Under the pieces are notes generated by a model. The model was not told where the DNA came from. It worked only from the letters and a program-made list of their open reading frames with translations, and made no database searches. A program made the translations under genes and the position numbers. This document shows, in pieces, positions 54,848 through 63,999 of a DNA stretch of 64,000 nucleotides. Location of the stretch: positions 73,439 to 137,438 of the forward strand of contig CAZBWM010000008.1 of assembly GCA_964495375.1 (NCBI GenBank), read 5' to 3'. This stretch comes from JAIESQ01 sp964495375. Lineage in GTDB: Bacteria > Planctomycetota > Planctomycetia > Pirellulales > JAEUIK01. How positions within the stretch are numbered: the first letter of the stretch is position 1; the number at the start of each line of letters is the position of its first letter.

Positions 54848-55396
54848 ATGCGAAAACTGTTGACAGTCGTGGCAACGCTCGTGGCGGCAGTCGCCCTAGC
54901 GCCGTACCTCGCGCACGCGCAGGGGAACGCCTATCGCGGCGGCGGTATGAACCGGCTGCAATATCCTTACGCCAACAAGCCCGCCGTGACACCCTGGCTC
55001 GAGTTGTTCCGCCTGGCGCCGATGGAACTCAATTACTACAACTTGATCAAGCCGCAGCTCGACCAGCTTGATACGAATCGTAGCACGGGAGCGGCAATTC
55101 GGCAGTTGGATCGCGATGTCGATTCGATGCAGGGCCTGACCGGCGGGAACGAACGCGGCGTCAAGACAGGTCATGCCAGCATTCATGGAAACCACTCGCA
55201 CTTCTACAGCGGAATAAACCCGGCAGGTGGCACGTCGAGTGGTGCCACGGGCGGTCGTGGTATGCCACGCCGCTCGACCATGAAGGGTCGCGCACCGGGT
55301 TACGGGCAAACGCTCTCAGGACAGTTCGGCGCCAACTATTCGGCACGTGGTGCCGCGAACGCAGCCAGCGGCGGTGCCGCCGGCGCCGGTAGCTAG
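54848..55396 (+). CDS. Small secreted protein, unknown function
   Basis: The 182 residues begin with a clear signal peptide (MRKLLTVVATLVAAVALA, then AHAQ as likely cleavage). The body includes TPWLELFRLAPMELNYYNLIKPQLDQ and a Gly/Ala/Ser-rich tail. No known domain. The ATG at 54848 was taken rather than that at 54833 because GGGAGA lies seven bases before it. I do not recognise the family; a cell-surface or matrix component is possible. Confidence 0.65.
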   Translation: MRKLLTVVATLVAAVALAPYLAHAQGNAYRGGGMNRLQYPYANKPAVTPWLELFRLAPMELNYYNLIKPQLDQLDTNRSTGAAIRQLDRDVDSMQGLTGGNERGVKTGHASIHGNHSHFYSGINPAGGTSSGATGGRGMPRRSTMKGRAPGYGQTLSGQFGANYSARGAANAASGGAAGAGS

Positions 55397-55440
55397 TCCC
55401 TTTGCCACGACTCCCTGCTGGTGATCGCGCGACGCCGGAT

Positions 55441-57591
55441 ATGGAACCGACCAGCCGAGCACCAGTCGCGTGGCGGACGACGTTCGGCTCGCAGAACGTT
55501 GGCGCACGTCGCCATATCGGACCGCTGGCCTTGCTGGTAGCGGCCTGGTTGTGGTTCGTCGGCTCACTGCTGACCGGACCCGGCAATCTTTACTTGATCG
55601 ACACGTCACTCATTGATGTGCCGTTCCGGGTAGCCGCCGCCAGGATGCTCCGCGATGGGCATTTCCCGTTCTGGACTTCGCAAATCCAGTGCGGATTCTC
55701 CCTGTTCGCCGACGGTCAGACGGGCGTGCTCTATCCCCCGTTCGCGCTCTACGTGCTCAGCCCGACCCCGACCATGCACGATTGGTTCATGGCTCTGCAC
55801 TACCTGGGGGCCGGGCTGGCGATGTATTTGTTTCTGATCGGTCGCGGTTTGCACCCGCTTGCGGCGACCTTGGGCGCCGCCATTTACTTCGGCGGCCCGA
55901 TCATGCTTGCCGCTCACGTTGTCGTGGGCATGGTCAGCACACTTGCCTGGTTGCCACTGGCGCTTTGGTGCATCGATCGCTACGCCCAGGGGCAACCGTC
56001 CGCAGCCTGGTGGTGCGCGATCGTCAATTGCCTGCTATTTTTGGTCGGCATGCCAAATGCAGTGCTCATGTGTTTGATTATCGAGTGTGCATTTCTGGCC
56101 TGGACTGTCTGGCCAGGTGGCTACCAGAAAGTGGCACGCGGCGGGCTGGTGATCTTTGGCGTCGGCGCTGCGCTGGCTGCCGTGCAGATCATCCCAACTT
56201 ACGATTACTACCGCCAATCGCATCGCGGCGACGGGGTCCATTGGGCAGCGATCGAAACAAATTGCGTTCACACGCCGCGAGAGATCGCTTCGATGGGTGT
56301 CTGCCAGGCCGTCAATATTCCGACAAATTGGATAGGCTATGCACTGATCACCGCATTGGCCGTACTATCCCTGACCGTCGGCCTGCGCCGCGAGGCCTTG
56401 CTCTGGTTGGCGCTGGCTCTCCTCTCCCTGGCGCTGGCCACGGGCACGCCCGAATTTCTCCTGCGACTTTGGTACTGTTTGCCGGTGATTTCCTGGTTTC
56501 GCTGGCCCATGCTGTATTTGCTGCTGATGCACCCGACGCTGTGCGTTTTCATTGCGTTTGGGGCGGATACCTGGCTACGGCAACTGGCACGCGGTACCAG
56601 CGATGGTTTGCAGTTCGGACAACAGGTAATCGCCTATGTCGCCATTGCTGCCGCCATCATCGCCGTCGATTGGCACACGCTCGGCGAGTGTCAATCACCC
56701 CCGGGCTATTACGAACGGGGCTCGCGAGCCATCATCGACACGGCTCATCGTGCGAAGAGTTTCCGCCTGCTGCCACTGCTTCACGGCGCCGTTGAAGGAC
56801 GCGAGCTTCCCTACGATCAGCGTTTTTGGTCGTCTCGACGGCAAGCCGACAGCCTAAGCGTTCTAGCGCCTAACTATTCGCTGTTGCATGGCGTGCCGAC
56901 GGTTATCCTCAAAAACCAGGTCGATGCCGTGACCCCGCGTGCTTTTACCGAGTTGATCACCACGGCGCCGCGGCTCACCGAAGCTTTCCTGCGCGTGGCC
57001 GCCGTGACGCATGTGTCTGACATCGAATCAATTACCGGACCGCTGGCCCGCGTGATCGATATCCGCTCCACTGACCCAGCGTTCTTCTACGCGGTGCGCG
57101 ACCCCCTGCCGCGAGCATGGCTTGTCGGCGAGACGCTGGTGCTGCCCAATTCCGCCGACCGATTGCGACACATCCTCACAACCGATTTCGATTGCCGACG
57201 CGTGGCGGTGGTCGAAACACCCGACGCGGCGCTCCCCGCGCCCCCCGCGGGAAGCGCTACCCCACCGAAGGATGCCGCCGGCGAAGCGTCGCTTTCGGAG
57301 CCCAGCCCTGGCAATCTGGTGATCGACGTACACGCATCGAGCGAGGCCATGCTCGTGGTAGCCGATCGATATGCGCCAGAAATCGCGGTCGAAATCGACG
57401 GACTCCCGGCCAAGCTAATCCGCGCGAATCACGCCTTTCGCGGTGTGCGGCTAACAGCGGGAAACCATCGCGTTGAAATGCGATACGTTCCTCGAAAATT
57501 CTGGATTGGGGTTGCGATTTCTGTTGTTGCCGCAGTCGCGACCGTCGCAGCCTTGGCATTCCTGCGACTGCGTCGGACCGCCGTGAGCTAG
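55441..57591 (+). CDS. YfhO-like polytopic membrane protein
   Basis: The 716 residues carry about 12 hydrophobic segments, a first extracytoplasmic loop with FPFWTSQIQCGFSLFADGQTG and a large soluble domain (about 440-680), with one last membrane segment. This layout matches bacterial YfhO family proteins, GT-C-like enzymes linked to glycosylation of teichoic acids and cell-surface glycans. The ATG at 55441 was chosen over a TTG at 55402. It is the last gene of the locus. Confidence 0.78.
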   Translation: MEPTSRAPVAWRTTFGSQNVGARRHIGPLALLVAAWLWFVGSLLTGPGNLYLIDTSLIDVPFRVAAARMLRDGHFPFWTSQIQCGFSLFADGQTGVLYPPFALYVLSPTPTMHDWFMALHYLGAGLAMYLFLIGRGLHPLAATLGAAIYFGGPIMLAAHVVVGMVSTLAWLPLALWCIDRYAQGQPSAAWWCAIVNCLLFLVGMPNAVLMCLIIECAFLAWTVWPGGYQKVARGGLVIFGVGAALAAVQIIPTYDYYRQSHRGDGVHWAAIETNCVHTPREIASMGVCQAVNIPTNWIGYALITALAVLSLTVGLRREALLWLALALLSLALATGTPEFLLRLWYCLPVISWFRWPMLYLLLMHPTLCVFIAFGADTWLRQLARGTSDGLQFGQQVIAYVAIAAAIIAVDWHTLGECQSPPGYYERGSRAIIDTAHRAKSFRLLPLLHGAVEGRELPYDQRFWSSRRQADSLSVLAPNYSLLHGVPTVILKNQVDAVTPRAFTELITTAPRLTEAFLRVAAVTHVSDIESITGPLARVIDIRSTDPAFFYAVRDPLPRAWLVGETLVLPNSADRLRHILTTDFDCRRVAVVETPDAALPAPPAGSATPPKDAAGEASLSEPSPGNLVIDVHASSEAMLVVADRYAPEIAVEIDGLPAKLIRANHAFRGVRLTAGNHRVEMRYVPRKFWIGVAISVVAAVATVAALAFLRLRRTAVS

Positions 57592-57611
57592 AAACACACG
57601 CTCGCACGGCT

Positions 57612-57628
57612 CCCGACCTTCGGCCGGG
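57612..57628 (+). terminator. Hairpin after the exopolysaccharide locus
   Basis: CCCGACC (57612-57618) pairs with GGCCGGG (57622-57628) with one mismatch around a 3-base loop, 20 bases past the last stop. No T-tract, so tentative. Confidence 0.4.
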
Positions 57629-57749
57629 CGATCGGTCGCCGGCAGCTTGGATGTGCCCTGACCACCACGGTGGGCGCGCGCCGTATCGGTTGTCACGATC
57701 GCTCATTCACGTGGCAACCGAGCGCGAAGCACTTGGCTCAAAATGGCCC

Positions 57750-57779
57750 TTGACAAATGTACATTATTTTGTATATAAA
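57750..57779 (+). promoter_or_regulatory. Strong sigma70-like promoter with palindromic operator-like core
   Basis: Perfect TTGACA (57750-57755) is followed by TATATA (57772-57777, spacer 16) or TATAAA (57774-57779, spacer 18). The spacer contains the perfect palindrome AATGTACATT (57756-57765). No ORF follows it convincingly; the tandem repeat starts 157 bases downstream. Confidence 0.55.
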
Positions 57780-57935
57780 GCCAGGAGCCGGCTGCCGCTG
57801 TCCTTGCGTGTCTGTCGGCGCATAGTTGCCTAACACGACGCCGAACCGCCAGTGCTGTGGCTTGCCGCGGCCGGCGCCCGCCGAGCCATTCCGTACAATT
57901 TCCCTGAGATAAGGAGTGCAATACTCTCGCGCTCA

Positions 57936-58326
57936 CGGTGCGCGAGGTCTCGAACCACCTGCGACCATGTCTCTCCCCAAGGGCCCCACGCGATCAGAGT
58001 CGTGCTCCAGGCGCCGGATCGAGAGTTCGTTCGCGGTGCGCGCCGAGGTAGAACGCCCGCAACAGATCGCCGCTCCCTCAAGGGTCCCACGAGTCTCTCG
58101 TTAACGGATCGGGCGGAGCGCCGTTCCGCGGTGCGCGCCGAACTGAAATACCGCAACAGATCGCCGCTCCCTCAAGGGTCCCACGAGTCTCTCGTTAACG
58201 GATCGGGCGGAGCGCCGTTCCGCGGTGCGCGCCGAACTGAAATACCGCACAGATCGCCGCTCCCTCAAGGGTCCCGCGAGTCTCTCGTTAACGGATCGGG
58301 CGGAGCGCCATTTCGCGGTGCGCGCC
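57936..58326 (+). repeat. Tandem repeat, four units of 93-98 bp
   Basis: Units start with CGGTGCG at 57936, 58034, 58129 and 58223, with an 11-base partial fifth at 58316. Units 2-4 are nearly identical; unit 1 is degenerate. They contain CCCTCAAGGGTCCC and CTCTCGTTAACGGATCGGG. Unit lengths fall 98, 95, 94, 93. Confidence 0.85.
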
Positions 58327-58430
58327 TGTGGAAAGCAAGGGCAAGAAGTGCCGTGACAAATCGTGCGAGCGAGTCGCCGGGCGAAGCAGCCCGGCCAGAA
58401 CACGATCCGCGACATGCCTCATGGAGCACC

Positions 58431-58449
58431 GGAAAATGGAGGATTTTCC
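58431..58449 (+). promoter_or_regulatory. Hairpin with GGAGG loop
   Basis: GGAAAAT (58431-58437) pairs perfectly with ATTTTCC (58443-58449); the loop is GGAGG. Role unknown. Confidence 0.4.
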
Positions 58450-58527
58450 CGCGACGGCCCCGCGCAGGCGGTTTTTCACCGACGTTTGTGAGGCCAGCAC
58501 ACCACTAAAGAATAAAGAAAACTTTTG

Positions 58528-58557
58528 TTGACAGCGCTGCTGGGTGACCTCTATTCT
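58528..58557 (+). promoter_or_regulatory. Promoter for the LEPR-XLL metalloprotease gene
   Basis: TTGACA (58528-58533) and TATTCT (58552-58557) are separated by 18 bases, about 220 bases before the start at 58780. The leader includes a perfect 8-bp hairpin, CAAGCGTG (58591-58598) with CACGCTTG (58611-58618). Confidence 0.5.
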
Positions 58558-58779
58558 GCTCCCCAGAGGGAAGTTCTCAATCTTGTGCGACAAGCGTGCT
58601 GCCGGAACAACACGCTTGCATCCGCATTGAAGAGGATCTCGCGCAGCTCTCGGGGGAACAGTAGCGTCCGGTTGGCAGGCAGTTGCCACCGGTGCAGTCG
58701 GCGCTTAGCAGTCGCTGGCGGAGCCAGCACTCGGGCAGGTCCGGCGAGATAGCGGCGCGCCAGCCAGTGAAGGTGGGGG

Positions 58780-61700
58780 ATGTCACAGAGTCAGGGATGG
58801 TTTGCGCGCCGCTCCGCGCGCCTCAGTCAAACGAAACGAATTGCCGCGAATACGAATCGCCGAGCCCACCGACGTCTCAACGTCGAGACTCTCGAAGCTC
58901 GACGCGTGTTGCACCACGCCGGCGGCGACGACGGCCCGCCGGCGACGCTCGATCCGACGTTCGACCTGCCGACTGATACCGTGTTGACCGCCCCCTCGGC
59001 CGCGGCCGGCGCGGCCGTCGCTAGCACGATCCCGGCGCTGAGTAGCCTGCCCAGCGCGCAAGCGACGGTTTACCTCGACTTTCTCGGCTATGTCGAGCCG
59101 GTCTGGGGCTTCTACTCGAACATTACCACGCCGGTCTTCGATCTCGATGGTGACGCCACGAGCTTCAGCACGAATGAGATCACCGCCATCACGCGCATCT
59201 GGCAGCGCGTGAGCGAGGACTTCGCACCGTTCAACATCAACGTGACGACCGTTAATCCATTCGATTTCAGCAACGGTAAGGCGGTCCGAGTTTCCATCGG
59301 AGGCAGCGGCTCTTGGACGAGCACGCCCGTCGGCGGTATTGCCTACATCGATTCCTTCACCAATTCGTATCCCAATTCGGTGTTCGTTTTCCCCAATAAC
59401 CTCAGCAAGAACGAGAAATCAATCGCCGAGGCCGCGTCGCACGAGGCAGGCCACGCCTTCGGTTTGCATCACCAAAGCCTCTACAGCGGCACCACCAAGC
59501 TGCTCGAATACAATCCGGGTGCCAATGGCTGGGCTCCGATCATGGGCAACAGCTACGGTGCGACCGCGAGCACCTGGTCGAACGGACAATCGAGCTTGGG
59601 GTCGACCGTTTTGCAAGACGACATGACGGTCATCTCCCGTTCTCAAAACGGCTTCGGTTATCGCGCTGACGACCACCCTGCCACTCTGGGCGGCGGCGAT
59701 GCACTGACCATCAATGGCAATCAGATTAGTGCATCCGGCGTGATCGAGAGGATGACCGACGTTGATGCCTTCACCTTCAGCACCGGCGGGGGCGCCATCG
59801 TGCTCAACGTGAACACGATCTCGCTAGGCGCGAACCTCGACTCAATTGCCGAACTCTACAACTCGAGCGGTGTGCTGATCGCCTCGTCGAATCCCTCCAA
59901 TAGCCTCAACGCTTCGATCAGCACGACCGTACCGACCGGCAACTACACGCTGCTCGTCAAAAGCACTGGCGTCTATGGGTACGTAGGACAGTACACGGTC
60001 TCGGGCACGATCAACGCGGGATTGTACGTGTCGGGCTTCACGCCCGCGGCCGATCAGGTCGTGGCTGCCCCGCCGACCGACTTTGTGATTACGCTTTCCG
60101 ACCCGGTCACGATCGGTTCTGTCAACGCCAGCGACTTGTTCGTCAACGGTATCGCGGCAGACGAAGTGACGATTAACGACTCGCAGCACTTGACGTTTCA
60201 CTTCAATAACAGCCCCGTCAGCAGCGAAGGCCTGCAAACACTCACCATGTCGGCCGGCGCACTGACACGGGACAGCGACGCCAATCCCTTGCGAAGCTTT
60301 AGCGGTACGTTCCGCTACGACCCCACGCCCCTGTCGGTGACTAGCATCGCGCCAACTGTCGGTTCGACCGCCACGCTGCCGCTCACCACACTTGTGTTGA
60401 ACCTGAACGGCACCTACGCACAGTCATCGGTTAGCAACTCTAGCCTGGTTCTCGACCGTGGCTTCGTGACCGGCGTGACGTTCGTCGACCCCTCGACAAT
60501 TGCGTTTTCGATCGCCGGACTCTCAGGCGAGGGACCGCTGGGAGTGCAAATGCCGGCCGGCGCCATCACCGATTTGGCCGGCAACCCGAGTGTCGCCTAC
60601 TCCACCACACTCGACCTCGACTTCGGCACCGTACCTTATACGACGCCGCTGACACCGCTGGCTCCGCTTGGCGGCGGCGTCTACGATCCTGTCGTCAATG
60701 GCACGATCGGCGCCACCGACGATTTCGATAATTTCACCTTAGCTGTCCCGGCGGGCCAGTTGCTGAGCGTGAAAGTCGGCCCTAGCGCTGGCACGCTGCA
60801 ACCGCAAGTGACAATCTACGACCCCAACGGGCAGATCGCCGGGCTTGCCACCGCGGCGGCCGTCGGCGGCGAACTGGTCTTCAGCGGCCATGCTCCGACG
60901 ATCGCAGGCACCTACACCATTTCAATCGGTGGCGCCAACAATTCGACCGGTGGCTACCAAGTGCAAGTGATCCTCAACGCGGCCCTCGAGCAAGAGCCAA
61001 CCGGTGGCACCACCAACAACACCCCCGCGGGAGCTCAAAATCTCGATACGGCGTTCGTCGAAATCGGCGGCGGCGGACAACGTGCGGCGGTCTTGGGGAA
61101 GACAGACGCACCAATCGGTGCACTGCTCAGCGAACTGGAGCCCAACAACACCCGGGCAACCGCGGACATCGCCGACTTGAATTTCCTCGCCACGCCGTCA
61201 AGCAATCTGTACCACCTCTTCTTATCCGGCAGCATTACCGCGGGCGCCAACGCCAGCGACTATTTCCGCCTGGGTGCCCTGCAAGTCGGTGACCAGTTGT
61301 CGGTGGCCGCCGTGGGTTCGGCCTCCGGGCGCGGCACGCTTGGGCAACCGCGAATCGACCTGTATCGCGACGTGGCAGGTTCGCTAACTCTAGTGAAGAG
61401 CGACATCGGAGGTGGACCCGGGCTCGACTCGGAGTTCTACCGATTTGCGATCGCCACCGATGGCAACTACGTCGTTCAAGTGCGGGGCAATAGCAGTACC
61501 ACGGGCACGTACCACCTCAATTTGTTTCTCGAAAACTCCGGCGCGGCCCCCAATACCGGCGGCACCGTGACCAGCGAAACCGAGCCCAACAACACCGGAG
61601 CCACCGCAAACGACTTGTCGACCAGTTGGCGACGAGTGCAGTACACGTCGCAAACCACCGGCGCCATTTCGGCCAGCGACGTCGACTATCATCGATATCA

Positions 61701-63999
61701 GTTTCAAGCTGGCGATCTCGTTACAGCGTTCGTTGCTCCCAGTTCCGGTTCGCCCAACACCACGCTGACTCTGTACAACAGCGCCGGCACGTCGTTGGCC
61801 GTCGACAACGGCAGCAGCGAGGCGCTCGGCGCGAGCTCGGCGATTTTTAGCTTTCGCATCCCGACGACGGGCAGCTATTACCTCGCTGTGGGATCGGTTG
61901 CGGGAGCTGGCTCGGGCAACTACCAACTCATGGTGAACTTATCGGCTAATGCCCCCCCCGCGATGGCGCCAACGGGTTACGACAATTATGCCTTCACGCT
62001 GAACTCGGGAGAGATCGCTAGTCTGGCGATCGCGAACCTCTCAGCCGGCCAGGTTCACTTCGAGCTGACCGATGCCCTCGGCACCGTGCTGTCGACCGCA
62101 GCGGCTGACGCCACGAATGCCACGGAGGCAATTGCTCGCTTTGCCGCGCCCGCGAGCGGCGTGTACTACGTGCGGGTGTGGGGCGATCCCTATGTCGATT
62201 ACAACCTGGTGCTGACGCGCAGCGCGATTGTCGAGACCGAATCGAACGATGCCCTGGCTGGCCCACACGCCACTCTTGATGGTGTCGCTGGCGCCGCCGG
62301 CTGGCTCGACGCCAATCGACCCACACTGGCGGGCAATCTTTCGTTCGCCGTCGACTCCTTGCAATCGACGCTGACCATGAATGGCACGCTGGGTATTCAC
62401 CCGCTGTACACGCTGTTGCCACAACTCGCCGGTAGTATGACCACGCAACTCGGTGGCACACTGGTTAGCAACGTGCGACCGCTATCGGTGAGCTTGCCCG
62501 GCGGAAGCCAGGTCTCGGCGATCGCGCAACCAGGTCCGTTTATTCCCGGCAGCGGTGCGGGAGTGTTCGCCACGCAGATCACATTGGCCAACGGCTTAGC
62601 GGTCAGCAGCCTCTTTCAAAACCTGACAATCGACTTGAGCAGCGCACTCTTGGGTGCTCCGCTCGCAGACATGTCGCAGCAGTTGTTGAACGCGCCGGGA
62701 GGCACGATCAGCTTTCCGGCGAGCTCGTTGCTCGTCACTTTGGCCACCGCCGACTACACCTTTGAAGTGCAAGATACGGGCGGATCAAGTTTTTCGCTGG
62801 CCGGCTTGGCGCAGCTAAATCAGGCGTCCGGTCCCGCAACACTCAGCGAAGACAGTGGCGTGCTGCATTTGATGATCCCTGTCCAGGTGAGCTTCTCGAC
62901 GTCGTATCCTGGCATCAACCTGCCGTTCAACTTCACCTTGACCGGCCAGGTCGTAGCAGAATACGAACTGCCGCCGTTCGTCGATCCGATCGACTACTAC
63001 GAAGTTACGCTCAAGGCAGGGCAAACGCTTCACTTGGGAACAAGCACGGCGCTGGGCGATGGCTCCGGTCTCGTCGCGCACGATCTCGACCCACAACTAG
63101 TCCTGTTGACGCCTGCCGGCAGTATCGTGGCCACCGACGATAACTCGGCCAGTGACGGCCGCAATGCGCTACTCGATTTTGTCGCGCAAACCTCCGGTAC
63201 CTATCGAATCGGCGTCGTTGCACAAAGCGGACGAGGCGACTACGTACTGCACTCGGGCGTAACCGGAGAAGGCTGGCAGCCAGGTGATGCCAATCACGAT
63301 AACCAAGTGAATGGTCTAGACTACGTCATCTGGGCGGATCACTTCGGCCAGGCGAGCGGTGCCACTTGGGAGCAAGGCGACTTCAACAGCGACGGTGCAG
63401 TCGATGGCCTCGACTATGTTTTGTGGTCGGACAACTTCGGACTTGCCGAGCCGGGAGAGGGCGATCATGACCATGAGCATGATCACGAGCCGGCGCCCGG
63501 CTCCGGCACGCATACGTCGATCGCAGATCTCAGCGGCGGCCCGGCTTTTATCTTGCTCTCGCCGACACTTGAGTCGGTGACGTCCCATGGAGCCACGAGC
63601 ACTCCGACAGGAACAACGTCGCCGTCGGCGGGGCACTCGCACAACTTCGTGCATGGAAACAGCCTGGCAGCTCAGGCAGTCGCGTTGGCCCCATCAGTCA
63701 CGCTTGCGCGGCTGGGAAGCGCTAGTGAACGGCTCGCCCACGATCTGGCACCTTCGTTCCATAGTAACTCGACTGATAGTTCACTCGGAGTACCGTTTGC
63801 TGGTCTCGTCGGGTCACCCCATAACGCGGCAACAGTCGGCCTAAAATCGGCAATTTCAGATGCGACGCTCGCCAGGGCAATGGCCGATGCCGTCGACCGA
63901 ACCTCGCATCTCGACGGTCAGGACTGGCTCGAGCAATGTGCCGAGGCCGTTGCCCGCGGTCGCTCTGCCAATCGACGCGTGCTGCCCTCTCGCTCCTAG
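58780..63999 (+). CDS. LEPR-XLL secreted metzincin-like protease with dockerin repeats
   Basis: The 1739 residues begin with a basic region and the planctomycete motif LNVETLEARRVL (residues 33-44). The catalytic zinc motif HEAGHAFGLHH is at 221-231 and a Met-turn-like PIMG at Met255, as in metzincins. After it come pre-peptidase C-terminal-type beta domains (for example near 300-410, and later copies containing TEPNNT), Ig-like SbsA-type segments (about 416-600) and two dockerin-like calcium repeats, GDANHDNQVNGLDYV (from about 1502) and GDFNSDGAVDGLDYV (from about 1533). A His/Asp/Glu-rich stretch (DHDHEHDHE) follows. The AAGGTG site precedes ATG 58780; the stop is at 63997-63999, so the gene is complete. 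Confidence 0.9.
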   Translation: MSQSQGWFARRSARLSQTKRIAANTNRRAHRRLNVETLEARRVLHHAGGDDGPPATLDPTFDLPTDTVLTAPSAAAGAAVASTIPALSSLPSAQATVYLDFLGYVEPVWGFYSNITTPVFDLDGDATSFSTNEITAITRIWQRVSEDFAPFNINVTTVNPFDFSNGKAVRVSIGGSGSWTSTPVGGIAYIDSFTNSYPNSVFVFPNNLSKNEKSIAEAASHEAGHAFGLHHQSLYSGTTKLLEYNPGANGWAPIMGNSYGATASTWSNGQSSLGSTVLQDDMTVISRSQNGFGYRADDHPATLGGGDALTINGNQISASGVIERMTDVDAFTFSTGGGAIVLNVNTISLGANLDSIAELYNSSGVLIASSNPSNSLNASISTTVPTGNYTLLVKSTGVYGYVGQYTVSGTINAGLYVSGFTPAADQVVAAPPTDFVITLSDPVTIGSVNASDLFVNGIAADEVTINDSQHLTFHFNNSPVSSEGLQTLTMSAGALTRDSDANPLRSFSGTFRYDPTPLSVTSIAPTVGSTATLPLTTLVLNLNGTYAQSSVSNSSLVLDRGFVTGVTFVDPSTIAFSIAGLSGEGPLGVQMPAGAITDLAGNPSVAYSTTLDLDFGTVPYTTPLTPLAPLGGGVYDPVVNGTIGATDDFDNFTLAVPAGQLLSVKVGPSAGTLQPQVTIYDPNGQIAGLATAAAVGGELVFSGHAPTIAGTYTISIGGANNSTGGYQVQVILNAALEQEPTGGTTNNTPAGAQNLDTAFVEIGGGGQRAAVLGKTDAPIGALLSELEPNNTRATADIADLNFLATPSSNLYHLFLSGSITAGANASDYFRLGALQVGDQLSVAAVGSASGRGTLGQPRIDLYRDVAGSLTLVKSDIGGGPGLDSEFYRFAIATDGNYVVQVRGNSSTTGTYHLNLFLENSGAAPNTGGTVTSETEPNNTGATANDLSTSWRRVQYTSQTTGAISASDVDYHRYQFQAGDLVTAFVAPSSGSPNTTLTLYNSAGTSLAVDNGSSEALGASSAIFSFRIPTTGSYYLAVGSVAGAGSGNYQLMVNLSANAPPAMAPTGYDNYAFTLNSGEIASLAIANLSAGQVHFELTDALGTVLSTAAADATNATEAIARFAAPASGVYYVRVWGDPYVDYNLVLTRSAIVETESNDALAGPHATLDGVAGAAGWLDANRPTLAGNLSFAVDSLQSTLTMNGTLGIHPLYTLLPQLAGSMTTQLGGTLVSNVRPLSVSLPGGSQVSAIAQPGPFIPGSGAGVFATQITLANGLAVSSLFQNLTIDLSSALLGAPLADMSQQLLNAPGGTISFPASSLLVTLATADYTFEVQDTGGSSFSLAGLAQLNQASGPATLSEDSGVLHLMIPVQVSFSTSYPGINLPFNFTLTGQVVAEYELPPFVDPIDYYEVTLKAGQTLHLGTSTALGDGSGLVAHDLDPQLVLLTPAGSIVATDDNSASDGRNALLDFVAQTSGTYRIGVVAQSGRGDYVLHSGVTGEGWQPGDANHDNQVNGLDYVIWADHFGQASGATWEQGDFNSDGAVDGLDYVLWSDNFGLAEPGEGDHDHEHDHEPAPGSGTHTSIADLSGGPAFILLSPTLESVTSHGATSTPTGTTSPSAGHSHNFVHGNSLAAQAVALAPSVTLARLGSASERLAHDLAPSFHSNSTDSSLGVPFAGLVGSPHNAATVGLKSAISDATLARAMADAVDRTSHLDGQDWLEQCAEAVARGRSANRRVLPSRS

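Larger units (their letters stand above)
57592..58779. other. 1.2-kb non-coding region with promoters and tandem repeat
   Basis: It contains the terminator-like hairpin, an AT-rich promoter island (57750-57779), four tandem units of about 95 bp (57936-58315), a 7-bp hairpin with a GGAGG loop (58431-58449), a second promoter (58528-58557) and the leader of the metalloprotease gene. Frames crossing the tandem units shift register because unit lengths are not multiples of three, so it is not coding. Confidence 0.65.

Noticed and set aside
57936..58326. CRISPR array in the tandem repeat
   Set aside because: Units are about 95 bp and nearly identical throughout; there are no short repeats with variable spacers and no cas gene nearby.
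57852..58508. 218-residue frame across the tandem repeat
   Set aside because: The unit lengths are not multiples of three, so successive units are read in different frames; a real repeat protein would keep the frame.
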